Source of the DNA: Lactiplantibacillus plantarum
Lineage (GTDB): Bacteria; Bacillota; Bacilli; Lactobacillales; Lactobacillaceae
Assembly (NCBI RefSeq): GCF_014131735.1
Contig: NZ_CP039121.1
Span: 620,001 to 684,000 of the forward strand
Reading direction: 5' to 3'
Length of the DNA: 64,000 nt
Below, piece by piece: positions 1 to 8,965 of the stretch. Under the pieces are notes generated by a model. The model had not been told where the DNA came from, ran no database searches, and saw only the letters and a program-made list of their open reading frames with translations. Position 1 is the first letter of the stretch, and every line of letters starts with the position of its first letter. The translations under genes and the position numbers were made by a program.

Positions 1-1
1 G

Positions 2-1765
2 GATCAGTATCGGCGTGAAACAGTCGGTTATATTTATCAATCATATAATTTGATCAACCATCTGTCCGTGTTAGACAATGTCCTGATCTCGTTAGATATG
101 ACCAAGTTAAATCGGTCAGAACGTGAGCAACGAGCTAAGCAACTGTTAACTCAGGTGGGGTTAGCGGATCAAATTAAAAAGTACCCGAACCAATTATCTG
201 GTGGCCAGAAGCAGCGAGTTGCGATTGCCCGGGCTTTAGCGAGTGATCCGCAGATTATTATCGCGGATGAACCGACTGGCGCATTGGATTCTGAAAATAC
301 CACGGAAGTTTTGAAAATTTTGGATCAGATTGCGGCGGAAGGTCGGCTTGTAATTTGTGTGACACATTCGCAGGATGTTGCGAATGCGGGTACTCGAATC
401 GTGCGCTTAGCTGATGGTAAAATCACGGATGACGAGCGGGTGAAACCCGCTTATCCGGTCGATGAAAATCGCCAACAGATTGCGGCACGTAAGTTACCGT
501 GGTATGTGCCACTGAACACGGCGTTTAAACATCTACGCTATACTTGGACTTGGAACTTGATTATTATCATTGGGACAGCGATTGGTTTATTCGCAGTGAT
601 GTTGTTTAACGGGTTAGGTAATGGCCTCAAGGGGTATATTAATCAGGAAATCAATGATATGGTCAATCCCCGTGTCGTGACAGTGAGTCGGTATCAAAAA
701 TCGAGTCAAAGTCAGCGAGGCGGCAGCCAAGAAGGCAACCAGCAGGCAGCTGCCATGGGAGCGAGTGTGACGACGACCAATCAGCCAACGTTCAGTACGG
801 CCCAACTGAGTAAACTGAAAAAAGTTGCGCATGTTCAGACCGTTCAGCCAATTTTGAGTGCAAGCAACGCGACAATTACAGTTGGTAATAAAGACTACAC
901 CGCTTCATCGTTAACAACGTGGACGGCTTCTAACCGGAAGTCGATTATTAAAGCTGGTCACGTGGCTGGTAAGAATGAAATCGTCGTCGATAAGAGTAGT
1001 GTGGCGAAGAAATGGTCATCTAAGAATTGGAAGCAATTGGTCGGTAAGAAAGTGACTGTGGCTTTTCAGACAACGAATAAGAGTGGTAAAAGTGTCACGG
1101 TTAAACGGCAATTAACGGTTGCTGGGATCACGGACAGCACGACTGGAAGTGGTGTGAACGCCGTGACCTACGCCACTATGAAAAATATGCGGTCAGCAAA
1201 GAATTTAAGTACGCAGCCAACTTCAGTTGCGGTGAAAGTTGATTCGCGGGAGCATAATGATGCTGTAACCAAGCAGATTAATAAGCTAAAGATTGATGGC
1301 AAACGGGTTTACCGTGCCACCAGTATTGCCAGCATGCTTGATACGGTCAATACGTATGTTAACTTAGCAACCACGATTTTGGCGGCAATCGCTGGAATTT
1401 CCCTACTAGTCTCAGCGTTAATGATCATTGTGACCATGTTCATGTCGGTCAGTGCCCGGAAGAAAGAAATCGGAATCTTACGTGCGCTGGGTGAAAGTCG
1501 CCGTGATATTCGGCGATTGTTCACGAGTGAATCATTGATCATTGGGGTCATCAGTGCACTACTAGCTACTGGAATTGCTTATGGTATTGGAGCTGCCTTG
1601 AATAAGGTCCTCTACCAAATCGCCAGCTACAATATGATTGAGATTCAGGTAAGTAATATTATCTCGACCTTTATCATTGCCCTGGTGATTGCTTTATTAG
1701 CAGCCATCTTACCAGCTTGGCGCGCCGCTCGGTTGAATCCAATCGATGCCCTCGCCGCTGATTAA
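2..1765 (+). CDS. MacB-like ABC transporter, ATPase-permease fusion (5' end outside window)
   Basis: The reading frame is already open at base 2, so the start and the Walker A motif lie upstream of the window. The visible part begins just before the Q-loop ([11 protein letters not shown]). It then shows the ABC signature [15 protein letters not shown] and Walker [10 protein letters not shown]. The second half is a permease: one membrane segment soon after the ATPase, a long extracytoplasmic region of about 240 residues (MacB periplasmic-core type), then three membrane segments in an FtsX-like domain near the C-terminus. This ATPase-permease order is that of LolCDE/MacB-type exporters, which move peptides or drugs or act in envelope stress. 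The substrate cannot be told. A terminator follows directly. Confidence 0.85.
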   Translation, partial: DQYRRETVGYIYQSYNLINHLSVLDNVLISLDMTKLNRSEREQRAKQLLTQVGLADQIKKYPNQLSGGQKQRVAIARALASDPQIIIADEPTGALDSENTTEVLKILDQIAAEGRLVICVTHSQDVANAGTRIVRLADGKITDDERVKPAYPVDENRQQIAARKLPWYVPLNTAFKHLRYTWTWNLIIIIGTAIGLFAVMLFNGLGNGLKGYINQEINDMVNPRVVTVSRYQKSSQSQRGGSQEGNQQAAAMGASVTTTNQPTFSTAQLSKLKKVAHVQTVQPILSASNATITVGNKDYTASSLTTWTASNRKSIIKAGHVAGKNEIVVDKSSVAKKWSSKNWKQLVGKKVTVAFQTTNKSGKSVTVKRQLTVAGITDSTTGSGVNAVTYATMKNMRSAKNLSTQPTSVAVKVDSREHNDAVTKQINKLKIDGKRVYRATSIASMLDTVNTYVNLATTILAAIAGISLLVSALMIIVTMFMSVSARKKEIGILRALGESRRDIRRLFTSESLIIGVISALLATGIAYGIGAALNKVLYQIASYNMIEIQVSNIISTFIIALVIALLAAILPAWRAARLNPIDALAAD

Positions 1766-1802
1766 GTAATTGTGAGTCATTAACTAAAATAGTCTGTTAG
1801 TA

Positions 1803-1843
1803 AAACGGTAATGAAGCCAGAACGGGTTTCATTACCGTTTTTT
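1803..1843 (+). terminator. Intrinsic terminator after the ABC transporter
   Basis: AACGGTAATGAA pairs with TTTCATTACCGTT across a short loop and is followed by a T run. Confidence 0.8.
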
Positions 1844-1871
1844 GTGCGTGGGGCCTTTGATGCTAATTTGC

Positions 1872-1899
1872 TTTACATATGTCGAAATTGACATATAAT
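1872..1899 (+). promoter_or_regulatory. Promoter with a 7-bp inverted repeat operator in its spacer
   Basis: TTTACA at 1872-1877 and TATAAT at 1894-1899 are 16 bases apart. The spacer holds ATATGTC (1877-1883), six bases, then GACATAT (1890-1896), a perfect inverted repeat. Its position within the promoter is typical for ArsR-family repressors. The nearest downstream genes are cadD and an ArsR regulator, but a 749-bp repeat element lies between. The link to that regulator is inferred. Confidence 0.5.
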
Positions 1900-1949
1900 G
1901 AAGACAACTAAATAGAACACACATTGCGCGAGCCAATTTGTCATGAATC

Positions 1950-2698
1950 GTGATTAAAACGTGCCAAGTTTAGATTGTTGTTCGGCAGCCGGTGCGCGTC
2001 CTAATCCGACCTCCAGGACTGGGTGACAATTGCTGGAACGCAGCCGACGTCGATTTGAGCTAACGCATAACCCGCGTCATCTCAAATACGAGTCTTATTC
2101 TAAGCCGGAAGCAACCCACTTCCAGCTAAGAATAATTTGGCTACTGAGCATTGTCACCAGCCCCTCCAGTCGGAAAGCCGCTCGAATGGCTGATGAACGG
2201 CCACTGAACTCGGTACAATTTGTCGTTGGCTATTTTGATACTGAACCCTTTCAGTTAAATATCAGAGTGCCTTCTCCACTTTTTCGAAATATTCAATTAT
2301 TACTACGGTAATTTAGAAATAGTGAGTTATCACAAGACTTTTTCAATCTGACAGTTGATTGAGAAAACTGTCAGATTGAAAAACAACGACAAATTCAGCA
2401 AAAGTTGAGTACATCCCTATCAGCCATTCGAACGCTATCCCGACTGGAAGGTGTTTCTGACAATGCCCAGTGGTGAAATTTCACTTAGCAAGCGTCCTGT
2501 GCTTGGTTAGTGAAAGGCCAGTATTTGAGACGTGGTTTTTCGGCTCAAATCTGTGCCCACCACGTTCCGGCAATTGGCAGAAATGCCTGGAGGTCGGTGT
2601 AGGACGAATTAACTAAACAAGTTTACGCTGAGTCGAACTTTCCCAGCGGTCCATAGCTGGCTGCTTTTGAACTTAAAAACTTGGCACGTTTTAATCAC
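1950..2698. repeat. Structured repeat element, copy 1 (two homologous inverted arms)
   Basis: The ends are a perfect 19-bp inverted repeat, GTGATTAAAACGTGCCAAG at 1950-1968 and its complement at 2680-2698. The left arm (about 1950-2229) and the reverse complement of the right arm (about 2383-2698) share blocks in the same order: the terminal repeat, CCGACCTCCAGG, ATTGCYGGAACG, a hairpin GATTTGAG...CTCAAAT, a second long hairpin, GCATTGTC, CCAGTCGG, CGAATGGCTGAT and a TTGTCGTTG end. The centre has a perfect 18-bp hairpin at 2339-2382. A second copy in the opposite orientation is at 44040-44778 and a relic at 23691-23771. The open frame at 2030-2311 is only a translation of these hairpins. No transposase is present, so the element looks non-autonomous. 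Confidence 0.85.
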
Positions 2699-2744
2699 AG
2701 TTGATGCTAAATACTAGCACAACGCGTAAAGAAAAGTGGGTGAA

Positions 2745-3311
2745 ATGATGCATTATGGGGTTTTAGCGTTAACGTTTTTGAGTGTCAATTTGGATTTTTT
2801 CTTGATGTTAGTTTTTTTATTGAAGAAGTATCGGTTGTGGCAGGTCTTGTTGGGCTATTTGTTGGGCAATCTTATTCTACTAACGGCAAGCTTCTTTGTG
2901 GGTAAAGCACTGACCTTATTTTTGCCAGAATGGTTATTAGGATTCTTGGGTGTGCTGCCGATTTGGCTTGCGTTTCACGACGACGATGATGATACTGCCG
3001 ATCGGGCTGGTGGGTCGCCGGTGATTAACGTACTAGTCACTTATTTGGCCGTATGTGCTGGTTGTAATTTATCGATCTTTTTACCTGTGCTCGTTGGGGA
3101 AAGCATGGTACACTTTGTGATGACTTTAGGATTTATTGGTATATTGACGATTCTTGTCGTGCTTATCATTAACCAGGTGGCGGAAATCAAGGCTGTTCAA
3201 AAGCAAATAGCGGCTCATGGTGAACGGTTGATGAAAATTTGTTACGTGGTGATTGGCTTATATGTTTTCTGGGATAGTGGGCTAATTAGCCATTTAATCG
3301 CATTCCTATGA
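2745..3311 (+). CDS. cadD: CadD-family cadmium resistance transporter
   Basis: A 188-residue membrane protein with about five hydrophobic segments in two blocks. An acidic, hydrophilic loop in the middle contains a run of five Asp residues (HDDDDD). This size and layout fit the CadD family, which lowers intracellular cadmium and possibly other divalent metals. ATG 2745 was preferred to GTG 2736, which lies inside the purine-rich stretch that probably serves as ribosome binding site. The stop at 3309-3311 is followed 23 bases later by the ArsR start, and the ArsR gene's ribosome binding site lies just after the stop, so the two are co-transcribed. The gene sits 37 bases after a structured repeat. 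Confidence 0.75.
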   Translation: MMHYGVLALTFLSVNLDFFLMLVFLLKKYRLWQVLLGYLLGNLILLTASFFVGKALTLFLPEWLLGFLGVLPIWLAFHDDDDDTADRAGGSPVINVLVTYLAVCAGCNLSIFLPVLVGESMVHFVMTLGFIGILTILVVLIINQVAEIKAVQKQIAAHGERLMKICYVVIGLYVFWDSGLISHLIAFL

Positions 3312-3334
3312 TTGGTGAGAACGGAGGAACTGGC

Positions 3335-3649
3335 ATGGAGGTCAGCGGGCCACTATTAACTGAGGCGGCTAAAATATACAAAGTACTGAGTAATGTTAAT
3401 CGGATTAAAATCCTAATTTTTTTAGAACACCATGAAGCGGACGTCACGCAAATCGTTGAACATGTTCATTTGGCGCAGCCATTAGTCTCGCATCAGTTAG
3501 CAATTTTGTTTCAGTATCAGTTGGTATCTAAAACGAAGCGGGGGAAGCATGTCTACTATTGTCTAGACGATCCCCATATTTTGGAAATGGTTGATGCCAT
3601 GATTGGACATGTGGCTCATGAAATTAAACATGAACTGCATCGTGATTAA
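3335..3649 (+). CDS. ArsR/SmtB-family metal-sensing repressor (CzrA-like)
   Basis: A 104-residue winged-helix regulator. The recognition region runs VTQIVEHVHLAQPLVSHQLAIL. The metal site of cysteine-type sensors (CadC/ArsR, CxC in helix 3) is absent. The last helix instead carries Asp79-x-His81, then His92-x-x-His95, the exact spacing of the alpha-5 zinc site of CzrA and SmtB. It is therefore probably a Zn(II)/Co(II)-responsive repressor, perhaps also bound by Cd(II). GGAGG seven bases upstream supports ATG 3335 over the ATG at 3308 that overlaps cadD. It is the expected regulator of the operon. Confidence 0.85.
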   Translation: MEVSGPLLTEAAKIYKVLSNVNRIKILIFLEHHEADVTQIVEHVHLAQPLVSHQLAILFQYQLVSKTKRGKHVYYCLDDPHILEMVDAMIGHVAHEIKHELHRD

Positions 3650-3664
3650 TGACGGGAGGAAGTT

Positions 3665-4345
3665 GTGAAGGTTAAGATAACGAAACGACAGCTTATCAGT
3701 GGGGCAGTACTGCTAGCATTACTATTAATTGGACTGTTGATCTATCGCTATCATGGTACTTGGGAGATCATTCAGCATCGGGTATTTGATCAATCAGCAC
3801 TGGTGGCCCAAGTTCGACGGCACCGCGCGATTGATATTTTATTAGTAGTTCCCTTATTGATTTGCTTTTCAATTATTCCAGGTGCCCCCGTGGCGACGAT
3901 CAGTGTCGTTGCTGGCATCTGTTTCGGCAAAGGGCTTGGGGCAGTGTTAAATATTATTGGCATTACGCTGGGCAACTTGATTGCACAACGCTTTTTCGGA
4001 CGGGTAACGGCTCGACGTGATCAACAGCCGTCAAAACTCGTGACGGCCATTGGTAAGATGCGGCACCCCTTATTAGGAATCGTGATTGGGTATACGATAC
4101 CGTTTATTCCAACGTCATTAGTTAGTTTAGCGGCCATTGAAACGGCGGTGACACCCCGGCAGCTAGCCGCAGCAACGCTACTGGGCAGCATGCCCACGGC
4201 GATTATCTATGCTTGGGGTGGCGATGAACTGATTAAAGCGCACTTCAAGAATGCGTTGATGTTGGTTGGACTCTTGGTGCTCTTATTGGGATTGTTGTGG
4301 TTGATCCACCATGATCGTCAACGAGCAGTTGATTTGGATCATTAA
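3665..4345 (+). CDS. TVP38/TMEM64 (VTT/DedA-like) membrane protein
   Basis: A 226-residue membrane protein with a GTG start behind GGGAGGA. It has an N-terminal anchor, then a VTT-domain core: a proline/glycine-rich re-entrant segment (IPGAPVATISVVAGICFG), a GNLIAQRFFGR segment, and PFIPTSLVSLAA later in the core. Relatives are DedA-like proteins linked to lipid scrambling, proton-dependent transport or metal export. Third gene of the cadD-arsR operon, 15 bases after arsR, which hints at a role in metal tolerance. The function itself is inferred only from context. Confidence 0.75.
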   Translation: MKVKITKRQLISGAVLLALLLIGLLIYRYHGTWEIIQHRVFDQSALVAQVRRHRAIDILLVVPLLICFSIIPGAPVATISVVAGICFGKGLGAVLNIIGITLGNLIAQRFFGRVTARRDQQPSKLVTAIGKMRHPLLGIVIGYTIPFIPTSLVSLAAIETAVTPRQLAAATLLGSMPTAIIYAWGGDELIKAHFKNALMLVGLLVLLLGLLWLIHHDRQRAVDLDH

Positions 4346-4363
4346 TAATTGAAATTATAAGCC

Positions 4364-4406
4364 GCGGGCACGCCTTCTTAATCATTGACTAAGAGGGTGT
4401 GCCCGC
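4364..4406. terminator. Strong hairpin between convergent genes
   Basis: GCGGGCACGCCTTCTTA pairs with TAAGAGGGTGTGCCCGC (16 of 17 positions, G-T pairs allowed). There is no clear T run on either side, so termination strength is uncertain. It lies between the VTT gene and the convergent 4424-4696 gene. Confidence 0.55.
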
Positions 4407-4423
4407 CGCTTTGCCCGTAGCCG

Positions 4424-4696
4424 TTATGATGCAACTGGCTGGGTATGCTTGAATTGATTGATTTGAGTTGTGGTTAGTGTAACTGTCTTATATGGTAAGA
4501 AATGTTCAGACAGTTCTGAGCCTGGATCGGCCTGAAAGATCTCGACCGTGTCGTCAGCTAAGTCTAGCTGATAGACACGCCGCGCATGCGGGCTGTCAAC
4601 ATAAATAGCGGTAGCGGTGAAGGGCCGCCAGGTAAAATTAGTCGCCGGTAATAAGTGCCATTGTTCTAATGCGTCGTAGGTTTCGTTTGGTGTCAT
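4424..4696 (-). CDS. Hypothetical protein, 90 residues
   Basis: Not recognised. A soluble, acidic protein with no signal peptide or membrane segment; Trp-rich near the N-terminus (EQWHLL, FTWRPF). AGGGGGATT upstream of the ATG supports translation. It is a single-gene unit: a hairpin lies beyond its stop and the usp terminator lies upstream. Confidence 0.65.
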   Translation of the reverse strand: MTPNETYDALEQWHLLPATNFTWRPFTATAIYVDSPHARRVYQLDLADDTVEIFQADPGSELSEHFLPYKTVTLTTTQINQFKHTQPVAS

Positions 4697-4765
4697 AATC
4701 GAATCCCCCTTCAGTGACTATTATAGTATGTTTAGGCTAATAGTCAAATAATGTTTGACGAACCT

Positions 4766-4800
4766 AAAACCCCCGTTTCCACATTGAAAACGGGGGTTTT
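4766..4800. terminator. Terminator of the mntH-usp operon
   Basis: AAAACCCCCGTTT and AAACGGGGGTTTT form a GC-rich stem with T runs on both strands. It lies 19 bases beyond the usp stop and can work in both directions. Confidence 0.85.
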
Positions 4801-4818
4801 GAGGTTATTTTAATTGAT

Positions 4819-5250
4819 TTAACGAATAACTAAAACTGAAATCGGTGCGTATTTTGCCATATAAGCAGCTTGGCTACCAAAGTGTTTGGCAATCCCCTTT
4901 TTGGCTAGGGAGCCAATAATGAGTAAGTCCGGTTGAACGTGGGGGATGACTTCCTTAACGATGGTCTCGCCAGGTTCGCCTTCCGCAATCATTGCGTGGA
5001 CTTTGGTGACACCAGCAGCTTGGGCTTGCTTTTGATATTTCAAAATATGCTGTTCAAGTTCTTGGCGTTCACCATGAATGTAGTCTTTACTGAGCGCTTG
5101 ATAGACGTTCATTTCATCATTTTCAAGAATCGAGATAATGACCAGTTCGGCACCATCTTGCTTCGCTTGATGGATTGCATAGTCAAAAGCAAGTAAAGCA
5201 TCGGCAGAATCATCAACACCAACGAGAATCCGGTTGAATTTAGTCGCCAT
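4819..5250 (-). CDS. Universal stress protein (UspA family)
   Basis: A 143-residue single Usp domain. The N-terminus reads ILVGVDDSADALLAFDYAI (beta-1 and ATP-contacting Asp). The C-terminal nucleotide-binding stretch reads IGSLAKKGIAKHFGSQAAYMAKYAPISVLVIR, given here only to show the G-x2-G-x9-G/S pattern split by Lys residues; it fits the ATP-binding Usp class. The start codon overlaps the mntH stop by one base (TAATG), so the two genes are translationally coupled. Usp partners of NRAMP transporters are common in lactobacilli. The role, perhaps metal or acid stress, is inferred. Confidence 0.9.
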   Translation of the reverse strand: MATKFNRILVGVDDSADALLAFDYAIHQAKQDGAELVIISILENDEMNVYQALSKDYIHGERQELEQHILKYQKQAQAAGVTKVHAMIAEGEPGETIVKEVIPHVQPDLLIIGSLAKKGIAKHFGSQAAYMAKYAPISVLVIR

Positions 5251-6842
5251 TATTTGTTGGCCTCCTTTGCTGCTGCAGCAAGTTGCTGTTCAACGTAACG
5301 TTTGTTACCGCGTTGTAGGTCGAAGACGGTCCAGACAAGTAGGGCTAAGATAGCGGCAATCAAAAGGTAGGCTAGAATTTTAGAAAAAGTCTGTTCGCCA
5401 GCTGAAGGATTATCGCCAAAGAAGCCTAAGATTGAATCTGGTAGACCGAGTAAGTTTAAGAAAGTCAAACCGATGACGGATAACCAACCTAAACCTTTGA
5501 TCCAAAGTGAGTTTTTGAATCGTTTGCCCATTTCTGCCGCGCTGTCAGTCATCATTAATAGTGGCAACATGGAGAATGGAAGGGCGAAAGCCAGAAAGAC
5601 TTGTGAGTTATTCATCAGATTATTCAATGCAGTATGCTCGTCGATTGCACTCTTACCACTAGTTAATAGCACGCAAATGAGGACGGGAATAACGGAGATC
5701 AACCGGGTCACTAACCGCCGTAACCAGAGTGGCATCCGCATGTGGACGAACCCTTCCATGATGACTTGCCCAGTTAACGTACCGGTAATTGTGGAGTTTT
5801 GCCCAGAAGCCAGTAACGCGATGGCGAAGAGGGCTGAGAGCGCCCCAGATTTAGCAACACTGATTAAAATACCATTGCTTAACATTGATGTATTGGATAA
5901 TGCTTCATAAAGACCGAAGAATGAAGGATCTTTAACAGCGCCACTCTTAAAGACGGCAACGCCCATAATCAATAATAGTGAATTAACCACGAAAGCGAAT
6001 GAAAGTTGGATATTGGAATCCCAAGCAGCGAATTTAACGGTCCGCGCGACATCTTCCTCATCGTTGTGGTCAATCTTCCGCGTTTGTGAGATGGCTGAAT
6101 GTAAGTACAAATTGTGTGGCATGACGGTGGCACCGATAATCCCTAAAGCACCAGAAAGTGGCGTCATACCGTTTACTGAACGACTTGTCGAGAAAGTGTC
6201 AGCGGTTGGGACTAGGCCCTTGATCACACCGCCCCAATCAGGGTTGGACAGTGCGACTTGATAAACGAATACGAATAAGATAACTAAAATCAAACAAACC
6301 ACGATGGCTTCGATTTTCCGAAAACCGATTTTGGTCAATAATAGCAAAACTAAAACGTCAAGCACGGTAATAAACACCGCAATGACTAACGGAATGTTGA
6401 ATAATAAATAGAGGGCAATCGCAGCACCGATAACTTCGGCAATGTCGGTCGCCATGATGGCTAATTCGGTTAAAATCCACAAGACGATTCCGAGTGATTT
6501 ACTCGTCCGCGCCCGAATCGCTTGGGCCAGATCCATCTGACTCACGATACCAAGTTTAGCCGCCATGTATTGTAGTAGCATCGCAATCAAACTTGATATC
6601 AAGATGACAGACATTAGCATGTATTGGTAGTTTTGACCACCGGTGATGGAAGTTGACCAGTTACCGGGATCCATGTAACCTACCGCAACTAAGGCACCAG
6701 GACCTGAATACGCAAAGAGGGTTTTCCAGAAGTTCAGATTCTTGGGAACCTCGATGGTACCGTTAATTTCCTCTAGTGAGGGGCCGTTAGCATATTCAAT
6801 CAATTTATGCTTCCGGTTTGGGGTGTTCGTCTTTTCGCTCAA
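5250..6842 (-). CDS. mntH: NRAMP-family Mn(II)/H+ symporter
   Basis: A 530-residue NRAMP transporter with about eleven membrane segments. Helix 1 carries the metal-binding DPGN motif (Asp58-Asn61) and helix 6 the MPHNLYLHS motif around residue 240. Together these are the signature of proton-coupled Mn(II)/Fe(II) importers. L. plantarum accumulates millimolar Mn(II) in place of superoxide dismutase and keeps several mntH paralogues. The gene leads a two-gene operon with usp. An MntR/DtxR-like palindrome lies next to its promoter, so Mn repression is expected. The C-terminal tail is long and charged. Confidence 0.95.
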   Translation of the reverse strand: MSEKTNTPNRKHKLIEYANGPSLEEINGTIEVPKNLNFWKTLFAYSGPGALVAVGYMDPGNWSTSITGGQNYQYMLMSVILISSLIAMLLQYMAAKLGIVSQMDLAQAIRARTSKSLGIVLWILTELAIMATDIAEVIGAAIALYLLFNIPLVIAVFITVLDVLVLLLLTKIGFRKIEAIVVCLILVILFVFVYQVALSNPDWGGVIKGLVPTADTFSTSRSVNGMTPLSGALGIIGATVMPHNLYLHSAISQTRKIDHNDEEDVARTVKFAAWDSNIQLSFAFVVNSLLLIMGVAVFKSGAVKDPSFFGLYEALSNTSMLSNGILISVAKSGALSALFAIALLASGQNSTITGTLTGQVIMEGFVHMRMPLWLRRLVTRLISVIPVLICVLLTSGKSAIDEHTALNNLMNNSQVFLAFALPFSMLPLLMMTDSAAEMGKRFKNSLWIKGLGWLSVIGLTFLNLLGLPDSILGFFGDNPSAGEQTFSKILAYLLIAAILALLVWTVFDLQRGNKRYVEQQLAAAAKEANK

Positions 6843-6920
6843 TTAAAAGACCACCTTTCTATATCTCTAAATCTTTGAGCCGTTGTCATTGTACAATAAA
6901 TAAAAGTAAATGGAAATACT

Positions 6921-6940
6921 TTTTTAGGTATGCCTACAAA
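6921..6940 (-). promoter_or_regulatory. MntR/DtxR-like operator upstream of mntH
   Basis: TTTTTAGGTATGCCTACAAA is nearly palindromic around AGG-TATG-CCT and resembles DtxR/MntR-family boxes. On the minus strand it lies just upstream of a promoter-like pair TTTCCA - 17 bases - TACAAT. Manganese-dependent repression of mntH is the natural reading but is inferred. Confidence 0.5.
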
Positions 6941-7171
6941 ATAATTAAAACAGTTTGATATAAAACATTCTAATTGATAATAATATTTTTAACTTACTAA
7001 GCAGTCAACCAAGCAGACTAAAACGCTATGACGGAAATCATTGTCGTAGCGTTTTGGTTCGCGATTCTCAAAAAATACAACACGCGCAAATCGCCGGCTT
7101 CATCGACTTGCTTAGAAACTTATCTTGCCGAACAATCACCCGTCGCGTACGATGTGCTTGGAGGTGTGAAA

Positions 7172-7843
7172 ATGAATTTTTCAGATAATTTAAAAATTAT
7201 TCGGCAACAAAAGAAGATGACTCAAACTGACATCGCGACACAATTACACGTTTCACGACAGACGATTTCAAGCTGGGAGAATGGTCGAAGCTATCCAGAT
7301 ATTGGCATGTTGGTGCAAATTAGTATGGCGTATGATTTTTCAGTCGATCAACTATTGAAGGGAGATTTAGGGATGTTAAAACACTACGAGGCTCAGTCGG
7401 CAAATAATCGGCGGCAGCAGCGCTTGGTGGCAATCAGTTATGACTTAGTCGTTGGCCTACTATTTTTAAGCTATTTGCACTATTTTTTGCATTGGAACGA
7501 CGGCATCGTGACGATGGTCATTAATGGTGGGTTGATTGTGATGACCACGACGTTGATTATGAATTATAATTATTTTGATGATTGGGCAACCACTAAACGC
7601 CAGGCGTGGCAATTAGTGGGGGTTATTACGATGTTGGCGGTTTTAAATATCGCGTTGGTGTGGCCACAACTAGCTAGTCAGATCCCATCAACCCAGTTCT
7701 TAAATCAACATGCTGGTGCATATTTAGCGGGGAATGTGAGCGGAAAATTAGTTGGTGACTTCTTGCATCTCTTTATTTGGACAGCGGCGGCCGTGATGGC
7801 GATTGAAATTCCGCTCAATCGGGCGAGAAAGACTTCAGATTAG
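7172..7843 (+). CDS. XRE-family HTH regulator with membrane domain
   Basis: A 223-residue protein. Residues 1-65 form a Cro/CI-type HTH (MTQTDIATQLHVSRQTISSW is the core). The remainder has four hydrophobic segments and ends with a short basic tail. This HTH-plus-membrane layout is common in Firmicutes and may sense a membrane or small-molecule signal. GGAGG at 7160-7164 supports ATG 7172; the frame is open further upstream (to 7028) but has no ribosome binding site there. It is divergent from mntH, and no target can be assigned. Confidence 0.8.
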   Translation: MNFSDNLKIIRQQKKMTQTDIATQLHVSRQTISSWENGRSYPDIGMLVQISMAYDFSVDQLLKGDLGMLKHYEAQSANNRRQQRLVAISYDLVVGLLFLSYLHYFLHWNDGIVTMVINGGLIVMTTTLIMNYNYFDDWATTKRQAWQLVGVITMLAVLNIALVWPQLASQIPSTQFLNQHAGAYLAGNVSGKLVGDFLHLFIWTAAAVMAIEIPLNRARKTSD

Positions 7844-8247
7844 GCGTTCAGGTTGTGGATGGTGTTATTAAATGCTGCGACCACTATTTAGCAGCAATCG
7901 AGTCACGCTCAACGATCATTTTGGCACCTATGATAATGATGAGTTATCGGCTACGGCAAGCCGTTTTTAATTCATGATTGTCGCAGATTTTGGTTATTCG
8001 TTGATGTGCAACGGCCCCATGATGATGCCAACTAGCTGCAGAATTAGCTGATGTGGACAGTTAAAGCTGGTTGGCGTTTTGTGTATGTGAATTATTGGGG
8101 TAAAACTGAATAGTTGCCATCGCCAATAGTTAACTGCTGTGCTAAGATTAAGTTGTGTTATTTTTACTCATAAAAATGAAGATACAACTTAAACAGAATT
8201 CTTTCACAATAATCATGTTTAAGTGAAGAAAGTCAGGTGTAGTAACC
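7844..8247. other. Intergenic region with a possible LacI-family remnant
   Basis: On the minus strand around 7888-7932 a short frame ends in GAKMIVERDSIAAK followed by a stop. This resembles the C-terminal end of LacI/GalR-family repressors (typically ...ERDSTA). The upstream frame is broken by stops, so at best it is a decayed gene end. The rest of the gap shows an AT-rich promoter-like region before the gtrA gene and nothing else I can support. Confidence 0.25.
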
Positions 8248-8733
8248 ATGAGTAAGCCAGATTCGATTAAAGTTGATCAAAATGAGGAAACGGTTACTGA
8301 AATTTTAGAGCCAGCAGCAGAATTAGATAAAAAAATTATTTCACCCGTTAAAGAAACCCGTAATCAGGCGATTCGCTATATCTTGTGGGGATTGATCAGT
8401 GTTGCGGTCAACTTTGCAACTTTCTATACGATGTACCACCTAATCGGACTCGAATACCAGGTCGCTAATGTTATTTCCTGGGTCATTGCCGTTCAAGTCG
8501 CGTTCTGGGTGGACCGCTTGAAAGTGTTCGACCATCATTCACACCACGTTTATCGTGAAATGGGTAAGTTCTATGCGACCCGGATAGTGACGTACGTCGT
8601 TGAAGCGATTATTTTATGGTTGTTGATGTCAGTATTGGGGAGCTCGGCGGTACTAGCCAAGATTCTTGGGCAGGCCGGCGCCATCATTGGGAACTTCTTG
8701 TTCTCGAAACTGTATGTTTTTCGAAATAAGTAG
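8248..8733 (+). CDS. GtrA-like membrane protein
   Basis: A 161-residue protein. An N-terminal hydrophilic, acidic stretch of about 45 residues precedes a GtrA domain of four membrane helices starting at IRYILWGLISVAVNFATF and ending with IIGNFLFSKLYVF, both typical of GtrA. GtrA proteins help move polyprenyl-phosphate-linked sugars across the membrane for wall polysaccharide or teichoic acid glycosylation. No glycosyltransferase lies nearby, so the partner is unknown. The ribosome binding site is weak. Confidence 0.85.
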   Translation: MSKPDSIKVDQNEETVTEILEPAAELDKKIISPVKETRNQAIRYILWGLISVAVNFATFYTMYHLIGLEYQVANVISWVIAVQVAFWVDRLKVFDHHSHHVYREMGKFYATRIVTYVVEAIILWLLMSVLGSSAVLAKILGQAGAIIGNFLFSKLYVFRNK

Positions 8734-8748
8734 CCACATCAAGACGGG

Positions 8749-8773
8749 AATGAAAATTCACGTCTTTTTTTGT
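8749..8773 (+). terminator. Terminator after gtrA-like gene
   Basis: AAGACG and CGTCTT flank a 14-base loop and precede seven T residues. The stem is short, so termination may be weak. Confidence 0.5.
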
Positions 8774-8965
8774 TCAGTGGGGTGCCGCGGTAGTTAGAAT
8801 GACGAGTAGGTGTGTGAAAGCGGATTAAGATTACAAGTAGATTGCGGTAATCCTAAATATTCTTAATGATTCACTAAGAGCTATGTTTAAGCGGGGTGTC
8901 ATGTGGTTTAATAAACTTAAATTATTGCTTGTCACCATGTTAAAAAATTAAGAGGAGCGCACAGC

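Noticed and set aside
2030..2311. Open frame of 93 codons inside repeat copy 1
   Set aside because: Its sequence is made of the arms of hairpins; copy 2 carries a related frame that diverges in frame after about 45 codons, and base changes preserve pairing and not codons.
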